Source of the DNA: an uncultured Lentisphaerota bacterium
GTDB lineage: Bacteria > Verrucomicrobiota > Kiritimatiellia > RFP12 > UBA1067
Length of the DNA: 64,000 nucleotides
Assembly: GCA_946413265.1 (NCBI GenBank)
Contig: CAMKJU010000005.1
Span: 1 to 64,000 of the forward strand
Direction of reading: 5' to 3'
The translations under genes and the position numbers were made by a program. Positions within the stretch are counted from its first letter, which is position 1, and each line of letters opens with the position of its first letter. Positions 50,313-59,156 of the stretch are shown one piece after another. The notes beneath the pieces are model-generated. The model had not been told where the DNA came from. It worked only from the letters and a program-made list of their open reading frames with translations, and ran no database searches.

Positions 50313-53300
50313 ATGAAGCAAAGAACAACAGTCATGTTCCTCGCGGCGCAGATTCTGGCGGCGGCCTGTCTGCCTGCCTCTGCGGCGTGGTACGACGATC
50401 CGTCGATCATCAAGAAGGTGCCGCTGGCGGTGAACGCCTCCGGAACGGTCGACCCGCACTTCATGAACAAGTCCGAGGACGATTCGCTCCTGCTCGTCAA
50501 TCTCCAGGCGAGCGGCGACAACGCGCCGACGGTGCTGATCGACATGAAGGCGCTCGCCGACAAAAGTACTGCCGTGAATGACGTCACGATCCGCCGGCCC
50601 GTCGCGAAGCCTTCGGAGGGCTATGGCGCCGAATGGAAGGGCGGCGCAGTTTCCGCGAAGCTCGGCATCGCGCTGATGGGCGGCGGACTTTCCTCCGAGA
50701 CGTGCGCCTTGGCCACGGGCGACGGGAAGTGGGTGAAGGGCATCGGGCTCCTTCCGCTTTCGACCTCGAACGGAATGAAGACCGACGGACTCGACTTCTC
50801 GGCGGATTCGTCCTTCGTCTACTCGACGGAGTACGACGGGGGCGACCGCGGAAAGATCGCCCAGTGGACATACGACAAGGCGAACGGACGGCTGGCCTTT
50901 GTAAAGGACTTCAAGACGTCCCTGACGCGCATCCGCAACATCTCCGTGTACACGGTGGGCGGCAAGGAACTCGTCTACTGCGGCGAAGGCACCGGGACGT
51001 CCGCCGCCGCGAAGGTCGTCGCCATCGACGTTTCGGGCGATACGTGGACGGAAACGGTCGTATCCTCCGGCATCGCCGGTCTCACGGGTGACATCACGAA
51101 CGTGAAGCTCTCGAACGAGAACGATGCCAATCCCGTCATGTACGTTCTCTGCGACAGCGGCAAGCTCGCGGTATGCAGGCTCGCCTCCGACGGACTTTCC
51201 GTCTCCGAAATCGTCAAGACCTTCGACGCCGCCGCACTTCACGCGCTCGCCGGCGGCACGACTACCGCCAAGTTCCGCAACTTCGAGGTGACGAAGGACG
51301 GCAAGACCGCGTTTCTCGTCAATCGCATCGATACTCATAACGCCAACCTCTGCGTGCTTGCCGCATCCACATCTGCTTATATCGAATCGGACGGAACGCA
51401 GTTCATGAACACGGGCTACTATCCGGGGCCGAAGACGAAGATTGAAGTCGATTTCCAGTTGACGGAAGCCATCAAGGCCAAGGACTGCGTTTTCGGCAAC
51501 TACGGGGATGCAAATTTCTCCGTTCTTCTTTACGCTCAGCCGGGCAACACGTATTTCCAGTTTTGCGGCAAGGACGGCGTATGGGACGGTGGCGTGAGTA
51601 CCGGCGTCAAAATCGACACGGAACGCCATACGATGGTCATTGACGTCCCCTCGCGGAAAGGAACGCTATTAGCGCCTGGTGGGACTGTCCAGGGACAGGT
51701 GGGCTTCAAGAGTTCATGGACATACACGAACACGGCAAACTGGCCGATTGCCTTTTTCGCGTCGTGCAACAGCGCATCCGGCATTTCGGCGCACCAGGGC
51801 GCCAAGGTGAAAATCTACGGCGCAAGGATCTGGGAACTCGACGACAACGGCGAGACATACACGCTTCTCCACGACTATTCGCCCACCATCAAAAATGGCA
51901 TCGCCGGTCTTCTCGATGCCGAAACCGGTACATTCCTCTATGACACACGCGCCAACGGCACCTGGACATTCGCCACTGGCGGCGACATTGAGACCATCGA
52001 CGACGACCCCTACGTTGAATCCGACGGCACAAGTGCGATCAACCTCGGCATCAGCACCTCGCCCAAACTCAAGATCGCGCTCGACTACGCGCTTCTGGAG
52101 GGGAATGACCTGCAGGACCGGCTCCTTGGACAGGATACGAAGGACGGCTTACCTCGTTTTTCGGCTTATATCAACGGCAGCGGAAACATCGCCCTCGCCG
52201 GCGGCACTGATACGGCTTTCAACAACGTATCCACCGGCATAGCGACGAACACGGTGCGTCATACAGTTGTCATTGACAATGTCGCCCTCCGCAACGCTTA
52301 CATGACCGGCGTGACGACGAACTGGTCCGGCTACGGCACAACGAAAGCCGATTGCACTACATGCGCGACGCGTCCGCTCGCCCTCTTCGGCAACACGGCC
52401 AACGACGCCGGCACGTCGTTCAATCAATGCACCAAGATGAAGGTTTATGGTCTCAAGATCTGGGCCGGAGACACGCTTCTGCGCGACCTTGCGCCGCGTT
52501 GCATCGACGGCACTGCCGGTTTCGAGGATCGTGCGACGGGCCGCTTCTACACATGCGACGGCCTCACGGCCAGCGCGAACGCCCCGACCGAACTTACAGG
52601 TCCCGCGAAAGAAGGCGATGCGTTCATTGAGTCCGACGGCTCGTTCTATTCAGTCGTCAACACCTACTACTTCGTCAAGCCAAGCACGAAAATCGAAATC
52701 GACTATGCGCTCGCAAGTATTGTGAGCGGTGCAGGCGTCCTCGGCGGCTACGGCGGGAACGCCGGCATCTCGACGATCCTCTGGTGCAAGAACACGTCGA
52801 ACTTCGTACTCGAGATGCATGACGGGAGCCACGCCGGGACGGCCGACAACCTGTTATCGCCTGCCGTCCCGCTCGACCTCGCGCGCCACACGGCTGTAAT
52901 CGACGGACCAGGGCGACACCTCACGCTCTCCGCGCACGATGGAACCGTTGAAGGTGACGCCGATTTCTATGAAGATTGGACGCTCAACACGGCCCAGGCC
53001 AACTGGCCGGTGCTGCTCTTCGGATTCGCGACGGACGCATACGGACACAACCAGCAGCGCGCGAAGGCGCGTATCTATGGCGTGAAGTTCTACGAGAACG
53101 GCTCGCCCGTGCTGACGCTCACGCCGGCGGTCAAAGGCGGAGTGGCAGGCTTCAAGGACGGCAACGGCAATTTCTACTCCGGCGACGGACTCGTCGCCGG
53201 CGGCGCCGTCGAAACGCTCGACGAGGATCCCTACGTCGAGAACCCGACCGGCGGGCGCTTCTTCGACACGGGCTACTACGTGACGAGCAACACTTGCATC

Positions 53301-54752
53301 AAGATTGACTACATGCCCCTTGTGCAGCAGGCCACCCAGCAGTTCCCGTACGAGGCGGGCAGCTCGGCTAATGCTACCGCCATGTTCATGCGCATCTACG
53401 GGAACGGCAGTGCGGGCCAGGGGGATATCGCCTACGCCTGTGGGCAATCCCTCTGGCAAAGCCTCAACGTCCCCTACGCACCGCACGTCCGCCGCCAGGT
53501 GACGGTCGACGCCTACAACCTCACAACGAAAATCGAGACGGCGGGGCAGACGATCCGCGAGACGACGATTGCGGACAGCGGCAGGGTGCCACAGCGGTCA
53601 AGCAACACGTTGAAGCTTCTTTCCAATTCCACCATGAACGCCAACAGCTGCAAGGCGCGACTCTACGGCGTCCAGATTTACGAAGAGGGGACGCTCGTCC
53701 GCGACTACGTGCCGATTTGCCAGGGCGGCACCTATGCGCTTTTCGACAAAGTAAGCGGCACTGTTCTCGCCAAGGCGTCGAATTCACAGGAGTTCAACGG
53801 ATATCCCGTGAACAATGACCTTGACGACGCCTTCTTCAACGCGCCGATGCGCGACGAAGACGCCTACATCGAGTCGGACGGCACGCAGGGCATCAACCTC
53901 GGTTACCTCACCACGCCGAACACGCGTTACGAGATCGACTACCAGATGACGGAAATCGTCGGCCAGATGCGTCCGTTCGGCGAGGCGGGGGGCGATCTCA
54001 ACGCTGAGCTCTACATCCAAGGCTCCGCGACCGGATCCGGCAACGTGGCCTTTGGCGTTGGCGACTCGTGGAAAGGCCAGTACACGAACACCGGCGCAGA
54101 TATGAACCGCCATGTTGCCGTCCTGGACTTGGCCAATCGCGCGTGCGGCTACAGCGGCTACAAGATGTTCGCGTTCACCAGCGACACCGTCTGCCCGAAG
54201 ACGGCCACGAACCCGATATGGATCTTCGCCAAGGGAGGTGGCAACGGCAGTCATTCGAACCCCGCGAAGATGAAGCTCTACGCCTTCCGTATCTACGAAT
54301 CCGGCACTCTGGTGCACGAGTACCTGCCTTACAAGAACGGCGACACCGTGGGACTCTACGACACGGTTACGGGCGATGTGAAGTTGAACAGCGTGAACGG
54401 TGCGAATGCGTTCGCATACGGCGGCGGACTTGGCTACGGCAAGTTCGCGGGCATCAAGACCGTGCTGACCACGAGCCCTGTCGGTATGCGCGTCAAACCA
54501 AACAGGACGGCGACGCTGACGGCGTTCGCGCCGGGTGCGATTCGCTATGTCTGGACACGCAACGGCGAAGTTCTCGCCGGGGCGTCCGGACCCGAGATCA
54601 CCGTCGTATGGGAAAGCCCGAAAACGGTGGGCGGAACTCCCGTCTATGGCGTCACGCCTGTCTTTCTCAAGGATGGCGTGGAGGTGTTGGGAACCGAGGC
54701 CACGGCTGAAGTGACAATGTTGCCGCTCGGCATGATGATCATACTCCGATGA
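50313..54752 (+). CDS. Large secreted protein with five LamG-like repeats
   Basis: The 1,479-residue protein starts at the ATG at 50313 behind AAGGAGA; the frame is open back to 50226, which is inside the promoter. A signal peptide (MKQRTTVMFLAAQILAAACLPASAA) precedes a domain of about 320 residues with repeated short strands (SFVYSTEYDGGDRGKIAQW, IRNISVYTVGGKEL), probably a beta-propeller. Then come five jelly-roll modules beginning Y-I/V-E-S-D-G-T near residues 356, 567, 771, 974 and 1185, about 205 residues apart. Each has a G-Y/I-x-x-x-x-x-T-K-I-E-I/V-D-Y strand and a K-x-Y-G-x-x-I-x-E motif. The C-terminus is an Ig-like domain. LamG-like folds bind glycans or proteins, so this is likely a surface or secreted carbohydrate-binding protein. 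Its stop overlaps the next start. Confidence 0.82.
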   Translation: MKQRTTVMFLAAQILAAACLPASAAWYDDPSIIKKVPLAVNASGTVDPHFMNKSEDDSLLLVNLQASGDNAPTVLIDMKALADKSTAVNDVTIRRPVAKPSEGYGAEWKGGAVSAKLGIALMGGGLSSETCALATGDGKWVKGIGLLPLSTSNGMKTDGLDFSADSSFVYSTEYDGGDRGKIAQWTYDKANGRLAFVKDFKTSLTRIRNISVYTVGGKELVYCGEGTGTSAAAKVVAIDVSGDTWTETVVSSGIAGLTGDITNVKLSNENDANPVMYVLCDSGKLAVCRLASDGLSVSEIVKTFDAAALHALAGGTTTAKFRNFEVTKDGKTAFLVNRIDTHNANLCVLAASTSAYIESDGTQFMNTGYYPGPKTKIEVDFQLTEAIKAKDCVFGNYGDANFSVLLYAQPGNTYFQFCGKDGVWDGGVSTGVKIDTERHTMVIDVPSRKGTLLAPGGTVQGQVGFKSSWTYTNTANWPIAFFASCNSASGISAHQGAKVKIYGARIWELDDNGETYTLLHDYSPTIKNGIAGLLDAETGTFLYDTRANGTWTFATGGDIETIDDDPYVESDGTSAINLGISTSPKLKIALDYALLEGNDLQDRLLGQDTKDGLPRFSAYINGSGNIALAGGTDTAFNNVSTGIATNTVRHTVVIDNVALRNAYMTGVTTNWSGYGTTKADCTTCATRPLALFGNTANDAGTSFNQCTKMKVYGLKIWAGDTLLRDLAPRCIDGTAGFEDRATGRFYTCDGLTASANAPTELTGPAKEGDAFIESDGSFYSVVNTYYFVKPSTKIEIDYALASIVSGAGVLGGYGGNAGISTILWCKNTSNFVLEMHDGSHAGTADNLLSPAVPLDLARHTAVIDGPGRHLTLSAHDGTVEGDADFYEDWTLNTAQANWPVLLFGFATDAYGHNQQRAKARIYGVKFYENGSPVLTLTPAVKGGVAGFKDGNGNFYSGDGLVAGGAVETLDEDPYVENPTGGRFFDTGYYVTSNTCIKIDYMPLVQQATQQFPYEAGSSANATAMFMRIYGNGSAGQGDIAYACGQSLWQSLNVPYAPHVRRQVTVDAYNLTTKIETAGQTIRETTIADSGRVPQRSSNTLKLLSNSTMNANSCKARLYGVQIYEEGTLVRDYVPICQGGTYALFDKVSGTVLAKASNSQEFNGYPVNNDLDDAFFNAPMRDEDAYIESDGTQGINLGYLTTPNTRYEIDYQMTEIVGQMRPFGEAGGDLNAELYIQGSATGSGNVAFGVGDSWKGQYTNTGADMNRHVAVLDLANRACGYSGYKMFAFTSDTVCPKTATNPIWIFAKGGGNGSHSNPAKMKLYAFRIYESGTLVHEYLPYKNGDTVGLYDTVTGDVKLNSVNGANAFAYGGGLGYGKFAGIKTVLTTSPVGMRVKPNRTATLTAFAPGAIRYVWTRNGEVLAGASGPEITVVWESPKTVGGTPVYGVTPVFLKDGVEVLGTEATAEVTMLPLGMMIILR

Positions 54753-56809
54753 TAGCTGGAATGCATACGACGCGCAGGGAGTCTACCAAGTGGCTGTTCG
54801 CGGCAGCCGGACTGTCGGCGGTTGTCGCGAGTGGCGCGATGAACGTGTCGTTCGACGACAAGAACACGCTGCGTGCGATTCGCGTCGGCGCGGCGGAATT
54901 CGCCACTGGCGGCGGCGATTTGTGGACGGCAGAGTTCGCCCAGGACGGAAACCTGACGAACCGCGTAAAGGTGTCCGCGCATGAAGCTGTATTTTTCGGC
55001 CGCTCGGGTTCCGGCGCGGGCGAGGAGATTCTCGTCTGGCGCGACGTGCCGCTCGGCGTGGAACGCGGCGTTCTGGACGCGAAGGTCGCGATTGAAAAAC
55101 GCGCCGACGGCTCGCAGGCGTGGCGTCTTTCCTTCGACAACCGTTCGCGTGGCTGGAAGCTTTTTTCGACCGACTTCCCGCGCCTCGACCGTGTGACGCG
55201 CAATGGCGAGGGTGACGCGCTGCTGCCGGACTCCGACCACGGTGCACGCCTTTTCAGAAAGCGCACTGCTAGGCCGAAGCCCGTCCGCCGCGACTATCTC
55301 GGATACGCGCCTATGGTCAGCGCGTTTTTCATCGGCGAGGACGGGCTCTACATCGCTGCGGAAGACCCGGAGGCGAGAGTCAAAAGTTTTGTCATTGAAG
55401 GCGAGCAGGACATCCGCTTCGAGACGCCGACTGAACTTGGCGCCGAAGGACCGCGCCATCCTGTCGTGCTCGCGCCGCTGAAGGGCGATTGGTGGGCTGC
55501 GGCGCGCCGCTACCGCGATTTCGCGCTCAGGCAGAAATGGGCGGCAAAGGGGCTCATAAAGGACATCCCGTCCTATCCGCGCCGCATTTGCGAAATTCCG
55601 CTTTGGATCAACATCCACGGCAGCCCGGCCGTCGCGTCGAACGTGCTGTCGAAGGCGAAGGCCGTTTTCCCGGAATGGACGACAGGGCTGCACTGGCATC
55701 TGTGGCAGCATTCCGGCCACGACGTGAACTACCCAGAATATTTTCCGGAACAGCTGGGCGCGAAAGATAGCATCGCGTTTTGTGAATCCATCGGGCAGGA
55801 GCCGATGCCGTACACGAACGGGCGGCTTTGGACGGCGACGACGAGCGGATTCCTCATGGCTGAACCGTATTCCGTCAAGCGCGCCGACGGTGTGCGCAAC
55901 ATCGAAAAGTATGCGCCGTGGACGCCGCCAATGGCCGTGATGTGCCCGTCATGTCCCGAGTGGCGCCGTGTCGTGCGGAATTTCACCGGACGCATACTGG
56001 ACGACCTTGGCGCGAAGTCGATCTTCATCGACCAGATTGGCGCGGCGGCGGGTTGCGCATGCTACGACCCGTTCCACGGCCACCCGGTCGGCGGCGGCGC
56101 GTGGTGGTACGACGGCTACGAAAAGGCGCTGGAGCCGATCCGCCGCGCATACAACGAAAAGGGCGCGTTCGTCACGACCGAAGGCGCGGGCGAAGCGTAC
56201 ATCGGCGTGGTGGACGGGTTTCTCCAGGTCGTGCCCAGGACGCCGGAAGACGTGCCGTTCTACAATGCCGTGTACTCCGGCTACACAACATATTTCTGCA
56301 GCCCGGAAAACAACGACGACGCGCCTGCCGCATTCCGCGCGCTCCAGACGCGCGAACTCCTCTGGGGCAATTCGCTCGGCTGGTTCCTGCAGGATATCCT
56401 CGACCGCCCCGACAAGTGCGGAATCCTGCGCGAACTGTGCGCGTTCAGGCAGAACAACCTGGACGCCCTGGCCTACGGGAATCTGCTTGACGAGTTGCGT
56501 TTCGCCGGTCCCGTCGGCACTTCGACATACGAGTGGCTGGGGCGGAGGCCGCATTTCCGCCTTTTCGACAAGACGTTCAAATTGCCGCCAAGCAAAATCG
56601 CGGCGATGACGGACGTGATCGGGAACTGGTGGCGGACGGCAGACGGCGAAGTCGTCCTTCTCGCGGCCAACCTGGCGGATAGTCGGCAGGACATTGAATG
56701 CCATGTGTTCGGCACGGACGAAACCATGCGGCTTTCGTTAGCGCCGCACGAACTCGTTCGTGTGTCGCATGGCACCGGGACTCGGATTCAATCCAAGGAG
56801 GGAAATTAG
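54749..56809 (+). CDS. DUF6259-type putative glycoside hydrolase with Tat-like leader
   Basis: The 686-residue protein overlaps the previous stop as ATGA (54749-54752), so translation is coupled; an alternative ATG at 54761 gives MHTTRREST. The leader TTRRESTKWLFAAAGLSA resembles a twin-arginine signal. The body matches my memory of DUF6259 proteins, which are TIM-barrel glycosidase relatives: an N-terminal beta-sandwich, then WTTGLHWHLWQHSGHDVN with YPEYFP, a motif near SIFIDQIGA with a candidate catalytic Asp, and FVTTEGAGEAYIG with a candidate acid Glu. The C-terminus is a small beta domain. Located between a LamG protein and a phosphoesterase under a XylR-type regulator, it probably cleaves a host or microbial polysaccharide. 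Activity is unproven. Confidence 0.72.
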   Translation: MIAGMHTTRRESTKWLFAAAGLSAVVASGAMNVSFDDKNTLRAIRVGAAEFATGGGDLWTAEFAQDGNLTNRVKVSAHEAVFFGRSGSGAGEEILVWRDVPLGVERGVLDAKVAIEKRADGSQAWRLSFDNRSRGWKLFSTDFPRLDRVTRNGEGDALLPDSDHGARLFRKRTARPKPVRRDYLGYAPMVSAFFIGEDGLYIAAEDPEARVKSFVIEGEQDIRFETPTELGAEGPRHPVVLAPLKGDWWAAARRYRDFALRQKWAAKGLIKDIPSYPRRICEIPLWINIHGSPAVASNVLSKAKAVFPEWTTGLHWHLWQHSGHDVNYPEYFPEQLGAKDSIAFCESIGQEPMPYTNGRLWTATTSGFLMAEPYSVKRADGVRNIEKYAPWTPPMAVMCPSCPEWRRVVRNFTGRILDDLGAKSIFIDQIGAAAGCACYDPFHGHPVGGGAWWYDGYEKALEPIRRAYNEKGAFVTTEGAGEAYIGVVDGFLQVVPRTPEDVPFYNAVYSGYTTYFCSPENNDDAPAAFRALQTRELLWGNSLGWFLQDILDRPDKCGILRELCAFRQNNLDALAYGNLLDELRFAGPVGTSTYEWLGRRPHFRLFDKTFKLPPSKIAAMTDVIGNWWRTADGEVVLLAANLADSRQDIECHVFGTDETMRLSLAPHELVRVSHGTGTRIQSKEGN

Positions 56810-57763
56810 ATGACACGGAGAGATTTTACGAAGGGGTTGCTCGCGGCGGCGGGGATGTCGGCGGCCGGGTGCCAGTCTTGCCTGACGGCGTCCAAGGGCG
56901 CGCTCGATCCGTTCGCGGTCGGCGTGATCAGCGACATCCACACGGGGCTGCCGTGGTCGCGGCAGAAGTACCGCACAGGCCGCGAATACCCGTGGCAGCC
57001 GGAGGCGTCGAAGCGGCTGGTGGCCGAAATCCTCGCGTTGCCGAATCCGCCGGCGAACGTGATCGGACTCGGCGATATCTCGCTCGCGTTCGGCGAAACG
57101 GGCGACTACGAAATCGCGGCGGAGGTCCTCAAGCCGCTTTCCGACGCGGGTATCAAGGTCACGCTCGCAATGGGCAACCATGACATCCGCGCCGAGTTCC
57201 TGAAGTCCTTCCCCGGGTACGACAGGACGACGAAGGTCCCGGGCCGGTTCGTGTCCGTCGTGGAGACGCCGCACGTGGACTTCATCCTGCTCGACTCCCT
57301 GAAGGAGCCGACGAAGCGCGGCGACTACGCCGCGTGCACCGGCTTCGAGCTCGGGGATGCGCAGATGGCGTGGCTGCGCGAAACGCTCGCGTCGCTCGTG
57401 AAGCCGACGTTCGTGTGCGCGCACCATACCGCGTGGGACCTGAAGATCTCGGGCCTCTGCGCCAAGTCGCCGAAGGTCGTCGGGTATCTGCACGGACACC
57501 ACCACCGGTGGATGACGAACTTCATCCACAACGGGTACGCCAACACGGCGCGCGTGGTCCGCATGATGGGCTTTCCGTCGTTCGGACTCGACTTCGACGT
57601 CGGCTGGGGGCTGATCCGCACGTCGCCGTCGAAGGCCGTGCTGGAATGCAAGGCGCGCGACCATTATTTCCCGGTCAAGCGTCCGGCGGCGGAACGATCA
57701 GCGTCATGGGACATCTTCGTTCGCGACTGGGCCGACCGCGAGATTGGCTTCTCGTTGGCGTGA
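56810..57763 (+). CDS. Tat-exported calcineurin-like metallophosphoesterase
   Basis: The 317-residue protein begins directly after the previous stop, with GGAGGG before its ATG. The leader MTRRDFTKGLLAAAGMSAAGC carries a canonical twin-arginine motif and a possible lipobox (SAAGC, Cys21). The phosphoesterase motifs are complete: VISDIHTG, VIGLGDIS, AMGNHDIR, CAHHTAW and YLHGHHHRW, giving the D-x-H / G-D / G-N-H-[DE] / H / G-H-x-H set for a two-metal centre. The substrate could be a phosphodiester or phosphorylated sugar released by the neighbouring hydrolase. It is the third gene of the LamG-DUF6259 unit. Confidence 0.88.
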   Translation: MTRRDFTKGLLAAAGMSAAGCQSCLTASKGALDPFAVGVISDIHTGLPWSRQKYRTGREYPWQPEASKRLVAEILALPNPPANVIGLGDISLAFGETGDYEIAAEVLKPLSDAGIKVTLAMGNHDIRAEFLKSFPGYDRTTKVPGRFVSVVETPHVDFILLDSLKEPTKRGDYAACTGFELGDAQMAWLRETLASLVKPTFVCAHHTAWDLKISGLCAKSPKVVGYLHGHHHRWMTNFIHNGYANTARVVRMMGFPSFGLDFDVGWGLIRTSPSKAVLECKARDHYFPVKRPAAERSASWDIFVRDWADREIGFSLA

Positions 57764-57791
57764 AACGGCGTGGGGAAAGGATGGATGAAAC

Positions 57792-59138
57792 ATGGCAAGT
57801 GAGATGATCGAGAAGGCGTTGGCGCGCGCGACGGACACGCGGGCGTGCGAGATTGGCGATGGCGTGCTGGAGAAGGTTCCGTCGCTCTTCCGGACGTGGT
57901 TCCCGTCGGCGACACGGGCCGTTGTCGTCTGCGACCCGCGCACGCGCGCGGCGGCGGGTGAACGCGTCGAGGCGCTACTCGCGGCGGCGGGCGTCGCCGT
58001 GTCGGAGCACATCCTGGAGCCGGGCGGGAAGACCTTCCACGGCGACTACCGCTACGCCGAGGAGGTGCGCGAGGCGATCCGGTCCGTCGGCGAGGCGGCG
58101 GCGGGGGAGTCGCTCGTGCCGGTTGCCGTCGGCAGCGGCGTCGTCAACGACGTGACGAAGCGCGCGGCGGGTGAATTGGGCATTCCATACTTGACCCTCG
58201 GCACGGCGGCGAGCGTGGACGGCTATTCAAGTTTTGGCGCCGCGCTGAGGAGTCCCGAGGGGGCGAAGCAGACGTATCTCTGTCCCGCGCCGCGCGTCAT
58301 CGTCGCCGATCTCGACGTCATGCGGACGGCTCCCGCGTGGATGGCGGCGAGCGGGTTCGCCGATTTGATGGCGAAGGTGCCGGCGGGCGCGGACTGGATC
58401 CTGGCGAGCGAGCTGGGCGCGACGGCGTGGCACGACTCCGCCTGGCACACGGTGCAGGACGGCCTCAAGGAGGCGATCGGCGACCCGGAAGGCGTCGCCC
58501 GCATGGAGACCCTGCCGCTCACGCGCTTTGTCGAGGGCCTCATGCTCGGCGGCTTTGCGATGCAGGACATGCAGAGTTCGCGTCCGGCCTCCGGCGCGGA
58601 GCACATGTTCAGCCACTTGCTGGAGATGCGCGACCACGTGTTCAAGGGCGAGATCGTGCCGCACGGCATCCAGGTCGGGGTGTTCACGCTCTTCATGTGC
58701 CGCGTGTACGAGCAGATCCTCGCGTTCGACTACTCCGCGCTCGACGTCGAAAGGTGCCTTGGCAACTGGAAGCCCCTTGCCGAGCAGGAGAAGATCGGCG
58801 CGGGCGTCTTTGCGGGGACGCGCTTCCCGGATCTCGGCGTCAAGGCCGTGCGCGCAAAGTTCATCGACCGCGAGGCGACGCGGGCGCGGCTGGAGGATTT
58901 CAAGGCGCGCTGGCCGCAGATACGGGCGCGGCTCGAGGCGCAGCTCATCCCCGCTGCCGAGATCGAGCGCCGGCTCAAGGTCGTCGGCGCGCCGACGACG
59001 CCGGAGGAGATCGGCTCAAGTGTCGCCGCCACGCTTGCGGACGCACGGAAGACGATCTACATGCGCGACCGCTACATGGCCCTAGACTTCCTCGACCTCA
59101 CGGGACAGCTTGATTCCTTCGCGGCAAATGCGCTATAA
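57792..59138 (+). CDS. sn-Glycerol-1-phosphate dehydrogenase (AraM/EgsA-like)
   Basis: A 448-residue member of the iron-dependent alcohol dehydrogenase group (Fe-ADH_2, PF13685). It interconverts sn-glycerol 1-phosphate and dihydroxyacetone phosphate with NAD(P)H. Motifs visible are VGSGVVNDVTK (about 113-123, nucleotide binding), LGTAASVDGYSS, SGFADLMAKVPAGADW with metal ligand Asp191, and the ligand histidines in GAEHMFSHLLEM and IVPHGIQVG. In B. subtilis, AraM has this activity and is encoded next to the phosphatase AraL. Here an AraL-like gene occurs two genes downstream. The start follows GAAAGGATGG. The 100-residue C-terminal extension is typical of bacterial members. Confidence 0.88.
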   Translation: MASEMIEKALARATDTRACEIGDGVLEKVPSLFRTWFPSATRAVVVCDPRTRAAAGERVEALLAAAGVAVSEHILEPGGKTFHGDYRYAEEVREAIRSVGEAAAGESLVPVAVGSGVVNDVTKRAAGELGIPYLTLGTAASVDGYSSFGAALRSPEGAKQTYLCPAPRVIVADLDVMRTAPAWMAASGFADLMAKVPAGADWILASELGATAWHDSAWHTVQDGLKEAIGDPEGVARMETLPLTRFVEGLMLGGFAMQDMQSSRPASGAEHMFSHLLEMRDHVFKGEIVPHGIQVGVFTLFMCRVYEQILAFDYSALDVERCLGNWKPLAEQEKIGAGVFAGTRFPDLGVKAVRAKFIDREATRARLEDFKARWPQIRARLEAQLIPAAEIERRLKVVGAPTTPEEIGSSVAATLADARKTIYMRDRYMALDFLDLTGQLDSFAANAL

Positions 59139-59139
59139 T
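59110..59139 (+). promoter_or_regulatory. Internal promoter before the OPA transporter gene
   Basis: TTGATT at 59110-59115, an 18-base spacer and TATAAT at 59134-59139. It lies across the end of the dehydrogenase gene, 17 bases before the ATG at 59157. The -35 is identical to that at 23570. Confidence 0.65.
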
Positions 59140-59156
59140 AACCGGCCCTGTCGGAA

